From: Sandaracinaceae bacterium
GTDB taxonomy: Bacteria; Myxococcota_A; Polyangia; Polyangiales; Houyiibacteriaceae
DNA: 64,000 nucleotides
Assembly (NCBI GenBank): GCA_020633055.1
Contig: JACKEJ010000007.1
Coordinates: 1-64,000, forward strand
Direction of reading: 5' to 3'
Part shown: piece after piece, positions 17,062-25,787 of the stretch
How positions within the stretch are numbered: position 1 is the stretch's first letter
How the letters are laid out: each line of letters opens with the position of its first letter
Notes under the pieces: model-generated
The model's input: only the letters and a program-made list of their open reading frames with translations
What the model was told of the DNA's origin: nothing
Databases searched by the model: none
Made by a program: the position numbers and the translations under genes

Positions 17062-17673
17062 TCATGGAGCGGGGCTGTGAGCGCGGGGCTTGCGCCAGAC
17101 CGATGCGAGCCACGGCTGGAGCTCACGCGGCTGTCCCGGGGGACGGTAGTAGTGCTCCAGCTCGACGAAGCCGGCCTCGACGAGCACGCCGCGGTAGGTT
17201 GGGAGATCCAGGTAGGCGCCGTAGCGCTCGCCGTTCCACTGCTCGACGTTGTCTCCGCGCGGGTTCGAGCTGAAGAGCGCGCCCCCGGGCCGCAGGGTGG
17301 TCCAAAGCTCGCGCATCACACGCGGGAGCTCGCGGAGCCGGACGTGGAAGAGCGAGGCGTTCGCGAAGACGCCGTCGAACGACTCGGCGGGCAAGTCCAG
17401 GCTCGAGAAGTCTTGGTGCAGGACCGCACAGCCCGAGTGGAGGCGCGCCAGCGCCACGAAGCGCGCTGCCCCGTCCAGGCCCACGGGCTCGTGGCCGAGC
17501 TGCTTGAAGCGCAGCAGGTCGCGGCCGGGGCCGCAGCCCACATCGAGGATCCGATGCGGCCCTTCGCCTTCGAGATGCCTCAAGAGCGCGTCGATGTTCT
17601 GACTGACGTCGTGGTCCCGCGTGCGGCTACGCGTCCGCCAGCTCGTCTCGGGCGAGCGTGGACGTAGACCCAT
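17062..17673 (-). CDS. Class I SAM-dependent methyltransferase, N-terminus apparently truncated
   Basis: The protein has the glycine-rich SAM-binding loop ILDVGCGPGRDLLRF, an acidic second strand (GLDGAARFVALAR), motif II FDGVFANASLFHV and LRPGGALFSSNPRG. Family members I know of this type start about 20 residues earlier with an aromatic segment before the 'TRDHDVSQNI' block. Here the sequence before TRDHDVSQNI (MGLRPRSPETSWRTRSR) looks unrelated, so the original 5' end has probably been lost and the frame now opens at 17673. The methyl acceptor is unknown. The fold-essential residues are present, so it may still be functional if started at the internal GTC/GTG-rich region. Confidence 0.65.
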   Translation of the reverse strand: MGLRPRSPETSWRTRSRTRDHDVSQNIDALLRHLEGEGPHRILDVGCGPGRDLLRFKQLGHEPVGLDGAARFVALARLHSGCAVLHQDFSSLDLPAESFDGVFANASLFHVRLRELPRVMRELWTTLRPGGALFSSNPRGDNVEQWNGERYGAYLDLPTYRGVLVEAGFVELEHYYRPPGQPRELQPWLASVWRKPRAHSPAP

Positions 17674-17772
17674 AGCGCCACTTCAGAGGCGTTGCTCCAG
17701 ACTCGTTGGTGGTCGTCGTGCAGTCGCTCACCGTGCCACACATGTTCGCCGCCTCGTGAACGGCAACGCGCG

Positions 17773-19791
17773 CTACTCGGCCCACTGCACGCCAACCTGC
17801 GCGCTGACGCCGTGCAGGGCGAAACCTGTCGTGATGGCCTCGCACCCGCTTCGGTAGGGCGCGAGGTCGTAGTCGATGAACATGTTCGCGAAACTTCGAA
17901 CGAGTAGCTGATACCCGTTGCCGACCATCTCGAGCACGAACTGAATCCACGCCTCGACCTCTACCGCTCCACCAAGGACCCCCGACAACGAGCTTCGCTC
18001 TGCACACGCCGAGACTCCTGCTTGAATGTGTGGGGCACCAAAGAGCACAGCGGCGAGCTCACCGTGCTCAGCCGGATCGACCTGGAGGTGGAAGTGCCCA
18101 CCGTTGGCGATGAGTCGCCCACCATCGAGCGCGCCGTGAAATGAACCAAGCGGGAGCGCGCCCACGAGGTCCACCGTCTGGCCTCCCGCGAGGCGGCCCG
18201 CAGACGTCCTCAAAGCCCCCACGCCAACCGGCACGCGAGCCAGCCAAATGCGGAGCGTTACCTCCGCGTCATTGCACCCATCGACCCCGGCGAGCTCGAG
18301 CATCCAAATGAGCTCCGACGCGGTCAAGGCTGGGGTCAGGTCCGACTCCACGCCGCCGGACAGAAGGTCGTCCAAGGTGTCCGAGATGACGGCCACCTGA
18401 TTGTCGATGCCTGTGCGCGTACCATCGGGCGAGTCGAAGTCATCCCCACAACCGATTTCTCCACCTCCGCCATCCAAGTTCACACCGTCATCGTCCACCG
18501 TGCGCAGCTCGGACAGCACATACCAATAGGTGCTGTCTGGGCCCACCAGGTCGCAGTCCGCGCACTGCAGGCACTCCCCCCGGATACACGCGTGGGCGTC
18601 CGTGGGGCACGCCAGGCTGGCGCTGGGGACCTGATCAGGAGTGCCATCGCAGTCGTTGTCGCGACCATCACATAGCTCGACCGCAGTGTCCCCCGTTGCG
18701 GGGTCGGCGTCATCGCAGTCGGTGCGAGGCAGCGCGGCGCGCGGTCCGCCCGAACAGGTGGCGGTCGTGGAGAGCTCCTGATCGCCGTCGAGGTCTTCGC
18801 CCGCGGCGCTTCCGTCACAGTCGTTGTCCTCGCCATCACATAGCTCGGGGGCTCCGAGGTAGGTGTTCGCTTCGCTGTCGTCGCAGTCGGTGCCGCCACA
18901 CGACGTGTTGATCCAACCGTCGCCATCGGCGTCCTCATTCGGATGGAGAAACCCGTCGCAGTCGTCATCGACTCCTCCCGCACAGATCTCCGCGCGGTTG
19001 GGGTTTACTAGCCGGTCGTTGTCATCACAGTCGGTCGCGCGTTCCGACCAGCCGGCCCCTGGCCGTCCTGCGCAGACGACCGGAGGTTCACTAGGCACCG
19101 TGCAGGCCGAGCGTCCGGCACCGAAGCCAAAGAGGTCTCCGTCACAGTCCGGGTAGTAGTCAATCGACTGGAGCCCTTCATCCACGGTTCCGTCGCAGTC
19201 GTCGTCGCTGAAGTTGCAGATCTCTGGCGCGCCAGGCTTGATCTCGTCGTTCTCGTCCTCGCAGTCCAAGCCACACGCGAGCAATCCACTGGTCTGCCGG
19301 TTGCAGCACACGCTGTCGACGTAGCCATCACCGTCGTTGTCGTTCCCCAGCGTGGTGGGGTCGCAGTCCTCGTCGTGCCCCACGCTGTCACACACCTCGG
19401 GGTTGCCCACGAAGCGGTCTGGGTCCGCGTCATCGCAGTCGTTGCCGCCGCACTCGACGGCGTCGTGACCATCCCCGTCGGCGTCTCGCACCGTCCCGCA
19501 GGTCGTCAGACAACGGCGCTGCGCCTCATCGCAGACCTGGGACGCTAGACACAAGGCTGAACCTTCCACGCAGCCGTGCTCGTCCGACGCCGGGTCGGAA
19601 GGATCACACGACGCGACGCCATTGCAGAAGAGGCCGTCCTCGCACTGGCTGGCGGTCTCACACACCCACCCCGTGTCTGGAGCGAGTGAGGGTCCGCCTT
19701 CGCACCCCACGATGAAGCCCGACGCGATGAGCATGACCCCCCAGAAGCCCGCAGCACCACAGGACTTCACCCGCTCTGACACAGTTCCCAT
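17773..19791 (-). CDS. MopE-like Cys/Asp-rich surface lipoprotein
   Basis: Starting at the ATG at 19791 gives a signal with lipobox IVGC (GVMLIASGFIVGCEGG). Five modules follow of the pattern 'DCDD-D---PGAPE-C---DNDCDG--DE', for example DCDDSEANTYLGAPELCDG and DCDDADPATGDTAVELCDG, interleaved with DADGDG calcium-type loops. This is the MopE/'putative metal-binding motif' (PF11617) repeat named after the Methylococcus copper-repressible surface protein. A 260-residue C-terminal domain without the motif follows (LARVPVGVGAL, FHLQVDPAEHGEL), of unknown role. An upstream in-frame ATG at 19827 would add 12 residues and is less likely. The protein is probably outer-membrane exposed and cation-binding; copper binding is not demonstrated by the sequence. 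Confidence 0.8.
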   Translation of the reverse strand: MGTVSERVKSCGAAGFWGVMLIASGFIVGCEGGPSLAPDTGWVCETASQCEDGLFCNGVASCDPSDPASDEHGCVEGSALCLASQVCDEAQRRCLTTCGTVRDADGDGHDAVECGGNDCDDADPDRFVGNPEVCDSVGHDEDCDPTTLGNDNDGDGYVDSVCCNRQTSGLLACGLDCEDENDEIKPGAPEICNFSDDDCDGTVDEGLQSIDYYPDCDGDLFGFGAGRSACTVPSEPPVVCAGRPGAGWSERATDCDDNDRLVNPNRAEICAGGVDDDCDGFLHPNEDADGDGWINTSCGGTDCDDSEANTYLGAPELCDGEDNDCDGSAAGEDLDGDQELSTTATCSGGPRAALPRTDCDDADPATGDTAVELCDGRDNDCDGTPDQVPSASLACPTDAHACIRGECLQCADCDLVGPDSTYWYVLSELRTVDDDGVNLDGGGGEIGCGDDFDSPDGTRTGIDNQVAVISDTLDDLLSGGVESDLTPALTASELIWMLELAGVDGCNDAEVTLRIWLARVPVGVGALRTSAGRLAGGQTVDLVGALPLGSFHGALDGGRLIANGGHFHLQVDPAEHGELAAVLFGAPHIQAGVSACAERSSLSGVLGGAVEVEAWIQFVLEMVGNGYQLLVRSFANMFIDYDLAPYRSGCEAITTGFALHGVSAQVGVQWAE

Positions 19792-19912
19792 GCGTTCACT
19801 GTCAACCTTGCCACGAACCAGAGTCAACCCCTTGGTTCATGGACGAAGTTGACGCGCCCCTCGACCCCCGGGGGCTGCGATGTCCTGGGAAGGGCCGCAT
19901 GAACTTCGATGC

Positions 19913-19960
19913 GGGGCCGGCTGGCCGGCCATCCACGCGGCGCTGCGGAGCGGGGACCCC
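19913..19960 (+). pseudogene. Fragment of a HEAT-like gene (paralogue of 9258-10415)
   Basis: Sixteen codons read GAGWPAIHAALRSGDP, nearly identical at DNA and protein level to residues in the penultimate repeat of the gene at 9258. Nothing before or after continues the similarity. It lies in the 227-base gap between the MopE-like gene and an outer-membrane protein; the rest of that gap holds no gene. Confidence 0.6.
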
Positions 19961-20017
19961 GGAGCGCGCGCTCCGAGGTCTCAAGCACCCCCGGCGTACC
20001 GGAGGCTGTGGGCTGCG

Positions 20018-20680
20018 TCAGAACGCCTCGTAGCCCACCGTGGCGAGCAGGTGGACACCCGTGCCGTAGGGGGACCCGAGGAAGACGGTCCGAAGGTCGA
20101 CGCCCACCGAGAGCGCACGGCGACGCCCGCTCACCTCGTCGCGGTTGGAGAGCGGGTAGAACGCGCCCCGCAGAGCGAGCATCGGACCGCTAGGGTTGTT
20201 GAACACGCCATAGCCGAAGCCGCCCGCGACCGCGAACATGTCGCTGAACGTGAGATCGACCATGGCCGCGACTGCGAACGTCCCGGTCGTCCCGGCGAGT
20301 CCGGAACCCGTGCCGCCGAACTTGCCGAACGAGAGGTGAGGCTGGGCGTAGATCGCGATCATCTCGTTGATCTGGAGGCCGATCCGGAAGTCGACGCCCA
20401 CCATCCACGCGCTGAGGCCGTCGACGAACTCCGCGCCGCCGCCCCCCGACACGCCGAAGCGGAACCGCGGACCGTAGTCGGCCGCCGCGGGCGCCGCGAA
20501 CGTCGGCGACGTCTCGACCGTCTGCGGCGGGTCCCAGGCAGCGGGCGCTTGCTCCGAGCTGCTCCCATCGGACTGTGCGGCAGCGGGAACGGCTGTCCAC
20601 ATCAGTCCCAGCATCGTGAACAATGTGACCCACGACGATGCGTGGGTCCGAGTGGGCCATTGGGCATTCTGCTTGGTCAT
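20018..20680 (-). CDS. Putative outer-membrane beta-barrel protein
   Basis: The 220-residue product has a Sec signal peptide (SWVTLFTMLGLMWTAVPAAAQ) with an AAAQ cleavage site, then a Ser/Pro linker. The mature part is made of alternating Gly/aromatic strands (FRFGVSGGGGAEFVDGLSAW, MVGVDFRIGLQINEMIAIYA, AVAAMVDLTFSDMFAVAGGF) and ends with VGYEAF, a terminal Phe typical of outer-membrane barrels. About eight strands fit the length. No specific family is recognised. Confidence 0.7.
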   Translation of the reverse strand: MTKQNAQWPTRTHASSWVTLFTMLGLMWTAVPAAAQSDGSSSEQAPAAWDPPQTVETSPTFAAPAAADYGPRFRFGVSGGGGAEFVDGLSAWMVGVDFRIGLQINEMIAIYAQPHLSFGKFGGTGSGLAGTTGTFAVAAMVDLTFSDMFAVAGGFGYGVFNNPSGPMLALRGAFYPLSNRDEVSGRRRALSVGVDLRTVFLGSPYGTGVHLLATVGYEAF

Positions 20681-20853
20681 CCATCACTCCAGTGCGCCGG
20701 GTGGCGCGAGCTCGGACGCAGCTCACCGAAGAAGCCACTCTTGGCTCCTCACCGTACGTCCGGTCGGGACGGCCTGCACGGATCGTTCCAACGCTACCGC
20801 ACGGCTCCCGGCGCGAAGCCCCCGCAGCGCGATCGTCACGCGGTCCTCCGCAC

Positions 20854-20935
20854 TCCCAGCCGACGGACCAAAGCGACCGGGGTCGAGATCAAGCCGGGGC
20901 GACGTCGCGCACTACGACCCAGCGATGCTTGCCGA
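20854..20935. repeat. Duplicated segment, copy 2 (first copy 10428-10510)
   Basis: Matches 10428-10510 over about 82 bases with few differences. It includes the last codons of the GNAT remnant and the intergenic tail beyond them. Confidence 0.85.
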
Positions 20936-21113
20936 CACGGTCCAGCTTCTGCTCGCGGTGCGGCTCCGGCGCGTCGAGATGGGTCCGTTCCTCGGGGTGC
21001 ATGCCGACGCACCAGCAGCCCCCGAAGATGCCGTTGTTCGCCTCGACCAGTCTCGCGAACGCGTTCCACGTCGACATGTCGAGCGGCTTGATCGTGAACT
21101 GGTCGATGGTCAT
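20889..21113 (-). pseudogene. GNAT acetyltransferase with a large internal in-frame deletion
   Basis: The frame begins MTIDQFTIKPLDMSTWNAFA, with FGGCWCVGMHPEE and HREQKLDRV. This is the N-terminal part of an acetyltransferase family, including the 'GGCWC-GFHPE' block. It then jumps directly to GKHRWVVVRDVAPA, the last 14 residues of the same family (compare 10464-10785). Roughly 100 residues, including the acetyl-CoA motif, are missing, but the frame is kept. The 74-residue product cannot be an active acetyltransferase. Confidence 0.75.
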
Positions 21114-21274
21114 CGCGTCTCCCTCGCTGCGGTGCAGCCGGGAACGGCTGTGCGAGTCGTAGTCTTCCAGGAATTCGGTGCGCCGTACACGACTGAACCG
21201 CTCCGGGTTTCCAGGAACGGTTCGGAACTGAACGCTCGTTCGCGCAAGAGCACGAGCCGCCGCCCCTGCGACGG

Positions 21275-21514
21275 GACGACACGCTGCGCGTGGTGCTCGA
21301 CGCGTCCCCCGAGGCGCTCGTCCGGCTGCGAGAGCGCCTCACGGCGGAGCGCGCGGCGGGGCACTCGTGCTTCGGCATCGAGACATCCGAGACGGCGTTG
21401 ATGACGTGCGTGATAGACGGGTACGACGGCGACCACGTGCACCTCGTCGATGGCGCCAACGGCGGATACGCGCGGGCGGCGAAGCAGCTCGAGGCGCAGC
21501 TCGAGGGTCGTTGA
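21275..21514 (+). pseudogene. DUF3095 family protein, C-terminal fragment
   Basis: The frame reads DDTLRVVLDASPEALVRLRE, then CFGIETSETALMTCVIDGYD and HVHLVDGANGGYARAAKQLE, ending at 21514. The 'ALMTC' and 'HVH-VDGA-GGYA-AA--L' blocks are the end of DUF3095 proteins, which are normally more than 350 residues. The upstream sequence is unrelated and has a stop in this frame at 21194-21196. No start codon has a ribosome-binding site. It is a surviving 3' end. Confidence 0.65.
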
Positions 21515-21613
21515 AGCAGGGGCATCCGTCTGGATTCGACGAGGTCCCCGTGACATGGGAAGTGGCTCCACGGCCTGCGAGACCTCGCGCGGGTCGTCTG
21601 CTACGCTCGGTTC

Positions 21614-24376
21614 GTGCTTGCAAGAACGGGACACTCAGGCGCGCTCAGCGCGGCCTTCATCCAGGGTCTACTCATGGTCGTGGCCGGATGCGGCGACGGA
21701 ACGGGCCCACTGCTTGGACCGGACGCAGGTTCCGGCGGGGATGCTGGACGTGACGCTGGACCGCTTCCGATGCTCGATGCCGGGCCCGTCGACGGCGGCA
21801 CGGTGGTGCCCCCGTATGCTCCCGTCGCGCGCGAGTGTCAGGGCGACGCCACCAGCTGTCGGGAGGCCGATGGCAGGCCCACGTTCTGCGAGAGCATCCG
21901 CGGGTGCGACTACGGCTACTGCTCCTACCGACCCATCGCCTGCGTTGCGGCGTTCTATTCATACCAGTGCGAGAGCGGCTGCTACTGGGATGGGGACCGC
22001 TGCCACACGACGAGCCGCGGCTGCGACTACACCAACGAGGCCGACTGCAGGCGCTTCCAGGCCTGCTATTGGCGTACCACCAGCGAGTTCATCTTTGCGG
22101 ACACCCCATGTCAGGGGAACGCCACCCGCTGTGACACGCTGACCGTGGGCACCTGCGCGTCTCAACCGGGTTGCTCCGTCGGGTGCCCCGCCGGCCGCGA
22201 GGAGTGTCTGGGCGCGTGCGTGGACACGCGCCGTGACGACAACCACTGCGGTGAGTGCGGCATCGCGTGCGGCGCCGACGCTTCCTGCGTGGGCGGCACG
22301 TGTACGTGCGATGATCCCGCCTTCACGCGCGACCTCTGCGGAGTGTGCGATGCGGATCCCAGCAACGACTGCGTGCGCGACTGCGCCGGGGTCCCCGGTG
22401 GGAACAGCGTTCCGGACGACTGCGGTACCTGTGACGACAATGCGGCCAACGACTGCGACTGCGCAGGTGTGCCAGGCGGGAGCAACGTGGTGGACATGTG
22501 CGGCACGTGCGACGCCGTGTCTGGTAACGACTGCGTGCAGGACTGCGCGGGCACGTGGGGCGGCACCGCCACCGTGGATGACTGCGGCGTCTGTGACGCG
22601 AGCCCCAGCAACGACTGCGACTGCCTCATGGTGCCCGGCGGGTCCGCGTATGTGGACCAGTGCGGGATGTGCGACGCTGATCCCAGCAACGACTGCGCCA
22701 TCGACTGCTCAGGCGTATGGGGCGGGCCCGACCGGCAGGACATGTGCGGCACCTGCGACCCCGACCCCACCAACGACTGCGTGCAGGACTGCAGCGGCCA
22801 GTGGGGTGGCTCGCGCACTCTCGACATGTGCGGCGTGTGCGACGCGAACCCCAACAACGACTGCGTTCAGGATTGCGCAGGCGCATGGGGCGGCATCGCC
22901 GCAGTGGACAACTGTGGCACCTGTGATGCCGACGCCACCAACGACTGCGTGTGCCATGGCCAGACGTGCGGCGCCTCGGGGCCGTGCTTCGAAGGGTACT
23001 GCGACTTGCCGAGCGACACGTGCATGGAGCGCGCGTTCGCGGACGGAACCCCCTGCGGGGACGTGACCACACAGGTTTGCTCGGCCACCGAGTGCGTGGT
23101 GCGCGGCTGCGGTGACGGTATCCGTGAGACGGGCGCGGACGCCTCGTGGCCCCGCGAAGGGTGTGATGACCGCAACCTGAGCAACGGTGACGCGTGCTCG
23201 GACGCCTGTGTCCCCGTGGAGTTCGCGGCTCGGGTGCCCACCGCACCCGAGGAATACGACGTTCGCTTCTCGGGTACGGGCAGGATGTTGGTCGTGGACG
23301 GTCTGGGGAATGGCTTGCTGGTGTGGGTCCAGCACCACATCGAGATCGGCGCGGCGCGGCAAGAGCTGCGCGCCTCGCGCATGGACCGCTACGGGAACTT
23401 CTTGGACCTCGCGGCGCCGCTGCTAATCGACACCAACACCAACACCAGCTTCGACATGTCGCCCACCGCGGTGGGGCTCAGCACGGGCGGGTTCGTGGTG
23501 GCTTGGTCCGCCCAGCGAACGATTGGGACGGAAGTCGGGTTCTATCTGCGCATGCGGCGAATTGCTGTGAACGGGACGGTCTACGCAGAGCAGGCCGTGC
23601 ACGGCGCCATGGTCGGGTCTCAACGCTTCCCATCGATGGCGGCGCTCGACGACAGCTTCGTGGTGGTGTGGGAGGGCGGCACCGTCTCGCCCGACATCTG
23701 GGGTCGTCGCTTCTCGAACACGGGTGCGGCGCTCTCTCCTGTGTTCTCGGTGTCCAGCGGGACCGACGGGCGGCGCTCCAATGCCTCGGTGGCGGCGCAC
23801 GGAGACTCGTGGATGGTCACCTACCTGTGGTCGGATCCAGGCGGCCCCAGCAACAACCGTGTGCTTTGGGGGAGGCGCTACTCAGGGAGCGCGCCCTTGG
23901 CGAACGAGTTCGTGATCGTCCCCACCGACGCTTCCATCGGTCGTCTGACCAACGTCCACCCGGAGGGAGACAGCTATCTCTTGGTGTACATCTCGCGCGA
24001 GAACACCGTCGGCGACCTCTACAGCATGACGGTGCCGCGCGAGGCAGGTGGCGCACTTGGCGCGCGGTATCCGCTGGACACGGACCCTTCGCTGGGCGTC
24101 AACAACATGCAGGTCGCGGCGTACGGGCCGCGAGGGGCGGGCGGGTACATCGTGGTGTACACCGACAACGACTCCCGCCCCGATCCCATGTTCGTCAGTG
24201 TGGGGGTCACCCCGGGCGCGGAGCTCGACACGCTCCGCATGACGATGCGCGGCGACTACTTTCCGGCCATTGCGGCAGCACCCTACGACTTGACCGGTGG
24301 GTCCGTGTGGATCGCGTACTCGGCCTCGGTCGGTGGGCGGTTGTCGGCCGTCGTGTTCCAGCTGCCGCCGCCCTGA
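21614..24376 (+). CDS. Large Cys-rich lipoprotein with eight CGxCD repeats
   Basis: The 920-residue product starts at a GTG (21614); only this start keeps a signal peptide before the lipobox VAGC (FIQGLLMVVAGC). After a Gly/Asp linker and a Cys-rich domain (about residues 75-200), eight tandem repeats of about 25 residues follow. Their pattern is 'D-CGxCD-dpsNDC--dC-G-wGG', for example DMCGTCDPDPTNDC and VQDCAGTWGG. The C-terminal 400 residues resemble a propeller-like domain of repeated 'G--V-W' strands (STGGFVVAWSAQR, DDSFVVVWEGG, GDSWMVTYLW). It belongs to the same broad class of exported Cys-rich proteins as the genes at 14669 and 17773. The ligand is unknown. Confidence 0.78.
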   Translation: MLARTGHSGALSAAFIQGLLMVVAGCGDGTGPLLGPDAGSGGDAGRDAGPLPMLDAGPVDGGTVVPPYAPVARECQGDATSCREADGRPTFCESIRGCDYGYCSYRPIACVAAFYSYQCESGCYWDGDRCHTTSRGCDYTNEADCRRFQACYWRTTSEFIFADTPCQGNATRCDTLTVGTCASQPGCSVGCPAGREECLGACVDTRRDDNHCGECGIACGADASCVGGTCTCDDPAFTRDLCGVCDADPSNDCVRDCAGVPGGNSVPDDCGTCDDNAANDCDCAGVPGGSNVVDMCGTCDAVSGNDCVQDCAGTWGGTATVDDCGVCDASPSNDCDCLMVPGGSAYVDQCGMCDADPSNDCAIDCSGVWGGPDRQDMCGTCDPDPTNDCVQDCSGQWGGSRTLDMCGVCDANPNNDCVQDCAGAWGGIAAVDNCGTCDADATNDCVCHGQTCGASGPCFEGYCDLPSDTCMERAFADGTPCGDVTTQVCSATECVVRGCGDGIRETGADASWPREGCDDRNLSNGDACSDACVPVEFAARVPTAPEEYDVRFSGTGRMLVVDGLGNGLLVWVQHHIEIGAARQELRASRMDRYGNFLDLAAPLLIDTNTNTSFDMSPTAVGLSTGGFVVAWSAQRTIGTEVGFYLRMRRIAVNGTVYAEQAVHGAMVGSQRFPSMAALDDSFVVVWEGGTVSPDIWGRRFSNTGAALSPVFSVSSGTDGRRSNASVAAHGDSWMVTYLWSDPGGPSNNRVLWGRRYSGSAPLANEFVIVPTDASIGRLTNVHPEGDSYLLVYISRENTVGDLYSMTVPREAGGALGARYPLDTDPSLGVNNMQVAAYGPRGAGGYIVVYTDNDSRPDPMFVSVGVTPGAELDTLRMTMRGDYFPAIAAAPYDLTGGSVWIAYSASVGGRLSAVVFQLPPP

Positions 24377-24498
24377 GGCCGGCGGCACCGGAACACGGGC
24401 GCGTCGTTGGCGCTGCGCACACGCCCGCCCAGCTTCACGGTGCACGTAGACGTGGGCCAGCGACCCCCGCGCAGCACCATGTCCAACGGATCCAACTG

Positions 24499-25182
24499 TC
24501 ACGCCGGAGTGATCCGCACCCCGCGCCAGTCGTACACGTCGACGAGCGCACGGTGGGATTCGTACCAACCCAGCTGCGCGACGTCGTCTCGAACGAGGCT
24601 GGTGATCACGGTGACCGGCTCCGCGCTCGCCCCGTCAGCGAGCATCGCGGCAGTGGGCTCCGTGGTGAAGCGGCGCAGCTGACCCTCCACCTGAAAGCCG
24701 CTGCGCTGCGCAATCACCCGGCTCCCTTGGTTGGCCGCGCTGTGGAGCAGCTGGACGCGGTCGCATCCGAGGTGGTCGAAGCACAGCTGCACCAGCGTGC
24801 GCGTACCGACCGTCCCGAGGCCCTGTGCGGCGGCGCTGCTGCGTACCCAGAAGCCCACCTCGTAGCCAGCGGTGTTCAGCGTGCGCCGGTGCAGCCCGAA
24901 GCAAGCCACCAACAGCTCGCCCTCCCACATGAGGAACACCTTGTCCCCGTTGGCCCAGTAGTCGCGCTGCACGCCCACCAAGCGCTCGTACTGCTGGTCC
25001 ACGGTCTGTGGCACGTGGGCGAACGGCATGAAGACCTTCAGCTCGGGCAAGCTGGCTTCGACGGCCTCGACGAGCGCTGGGGCGTCTGCCGGGCAGGGGG
25101 GCCGCAGCTCGAGGGAGCGGTCACCGTGTCGAATCCGAATGCGCGATGGGGGACGTTGGAGGAGGGGGCCACGTGTCACCAT
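24499..25182 (-). CDS. RimJ/RimL-type GNAT N-acetyltransferase
   Basis: The protein has RHGDRSLELRPPCPADAPAL as the first strand-helix and GYEVGFWVRSSAAAQGLGTV as the GNAT core. QGLGT is the acetyl-CoA pyrophosphate-binding loop, and CDRVQLLHSAANQGSRVIAQ is the RimJ/RimL 'N--S--V--K-GF' region. Such enzymes acetylate N-termini, amino acids or small amines; the substrate here cannot be inferred. It is divergent from the P-loop ATPase gene at 25260. I chose the ATG at 25182; a GTG at 25200 is in frame. Confidence 0.82.
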   Translation of the reverse strand: MVTRGPLLQRPPSRIRIRHGDRSLELRPPCPADAPALVEAVEASLPELKVFMPFAHVPQTVDQQYERLVGVQRDYWANGDKVFLMWEGELLVACFGLHRRTLNTAGYEVGFWVRSSAAAQGLGTVGTRTLVQLCFDHLGCDRVQLLHSAANQGSRVIAQRSGFQVEGQLRRFTTEPTAAMLADGASAEPVTVITSLVRDDVAQLGWYESHRALVDVYDWRGVRITPA

Positions 25183-25259
25183 GTCGAACACATGTGGCAC
25201 GCTGCAGCGGGCGGCAAGGACGGCGGGCGCATGCGTCCAGAGAGCGCGCCCGGCGGAGC

Positions 25260-25787
25260 ATGACCCAACGCATACACATCATGGGAACCAGCGGCTCGGG
25301 CAAGACGCACCTCGCCCGAGGACTGTCACGGGCGCTCGGCGTGCCCCACGTCGAGCTGGACGGGCTGTACCACGGCCCAGACTGGACCCCGGCCGAGCCC
25401 GCCGCCTTTCGTGCCGCCGTGCAGCGCGTGGCGCAGGGTGATGCGTGGGTTGCGGACGGGAACTACCACGCAGCGCGGGAGGTGCTGTGGGACCGCGCGG
25501 AGCTGGTGCTGTTCCTGGATGTCCCGCGCTGGCGCGTGATGGCGCAGCTGCTTGTGCGCTCGCTCGGTCGGCGCGCGCTGGGGACCACGCTATGGAACGG
25601 CAACCGCGAGCGTTTCTGGGACCTCGCGCGGCTCGACGCGCGCGAGAACGTGCTGCTGTGGAGCTGGTCGCGCTACGCCCCAGACCGCGCCGACTTCCGC
25701 GCCGCCTCGATGGATCCGCACTGGTCGCGGGTGCGGTTCTCGCGCGTGCGGTCGCTGGCCGAGGCCCTGGCCGCGGTGAGCCGCTGA
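25260..25787 (+). CDS. Small P-loop ATPase, adenylate-kinase/topology-modulation-like
   Basis: The 175-residue product opens MTQRIHIMGTSGSGKTHLAR, with Walker A GTSGSGKT at residues 9-16. ELDGLYHGPDW and WVADGNYHAAREVLWDRAEL are characteristic of the 'topology modulation protein'/FlaR-like group of small kinases, as is VLFLDVPRWRVM with the Walker B-like Asp. The reaction is unknown. The frame is open upstream to 25146, but that overlaps the divergent acetyltransferase; the ATG at 25260 starts directly at the P-loop strand. Confidence 0.8.
   Translation: MTQRIHIMGTSGSGKTHLARGLSRALGVPHVELDGLYHGPDWTPAEPAAFRAAVQRVAQGDAWVADGNYHAAREVLWDRAELVLFLDVPRWRVMAQLLVRSLGRRALGTTLWNGNRERFWDLARLDARENVLLWSWSRYAPDRADFRAASMDPHWSRVRFSRVRSLAEALAAVSR

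Noticed and set aside
17627..17770. Short minus-strand frame ending ATPLKWRYGSTSTLARDELADA
   Set aside because: It has no start or family; it is possibly displaced coding sequence in front of the truncated methyltransferase, but this cannot be supported.
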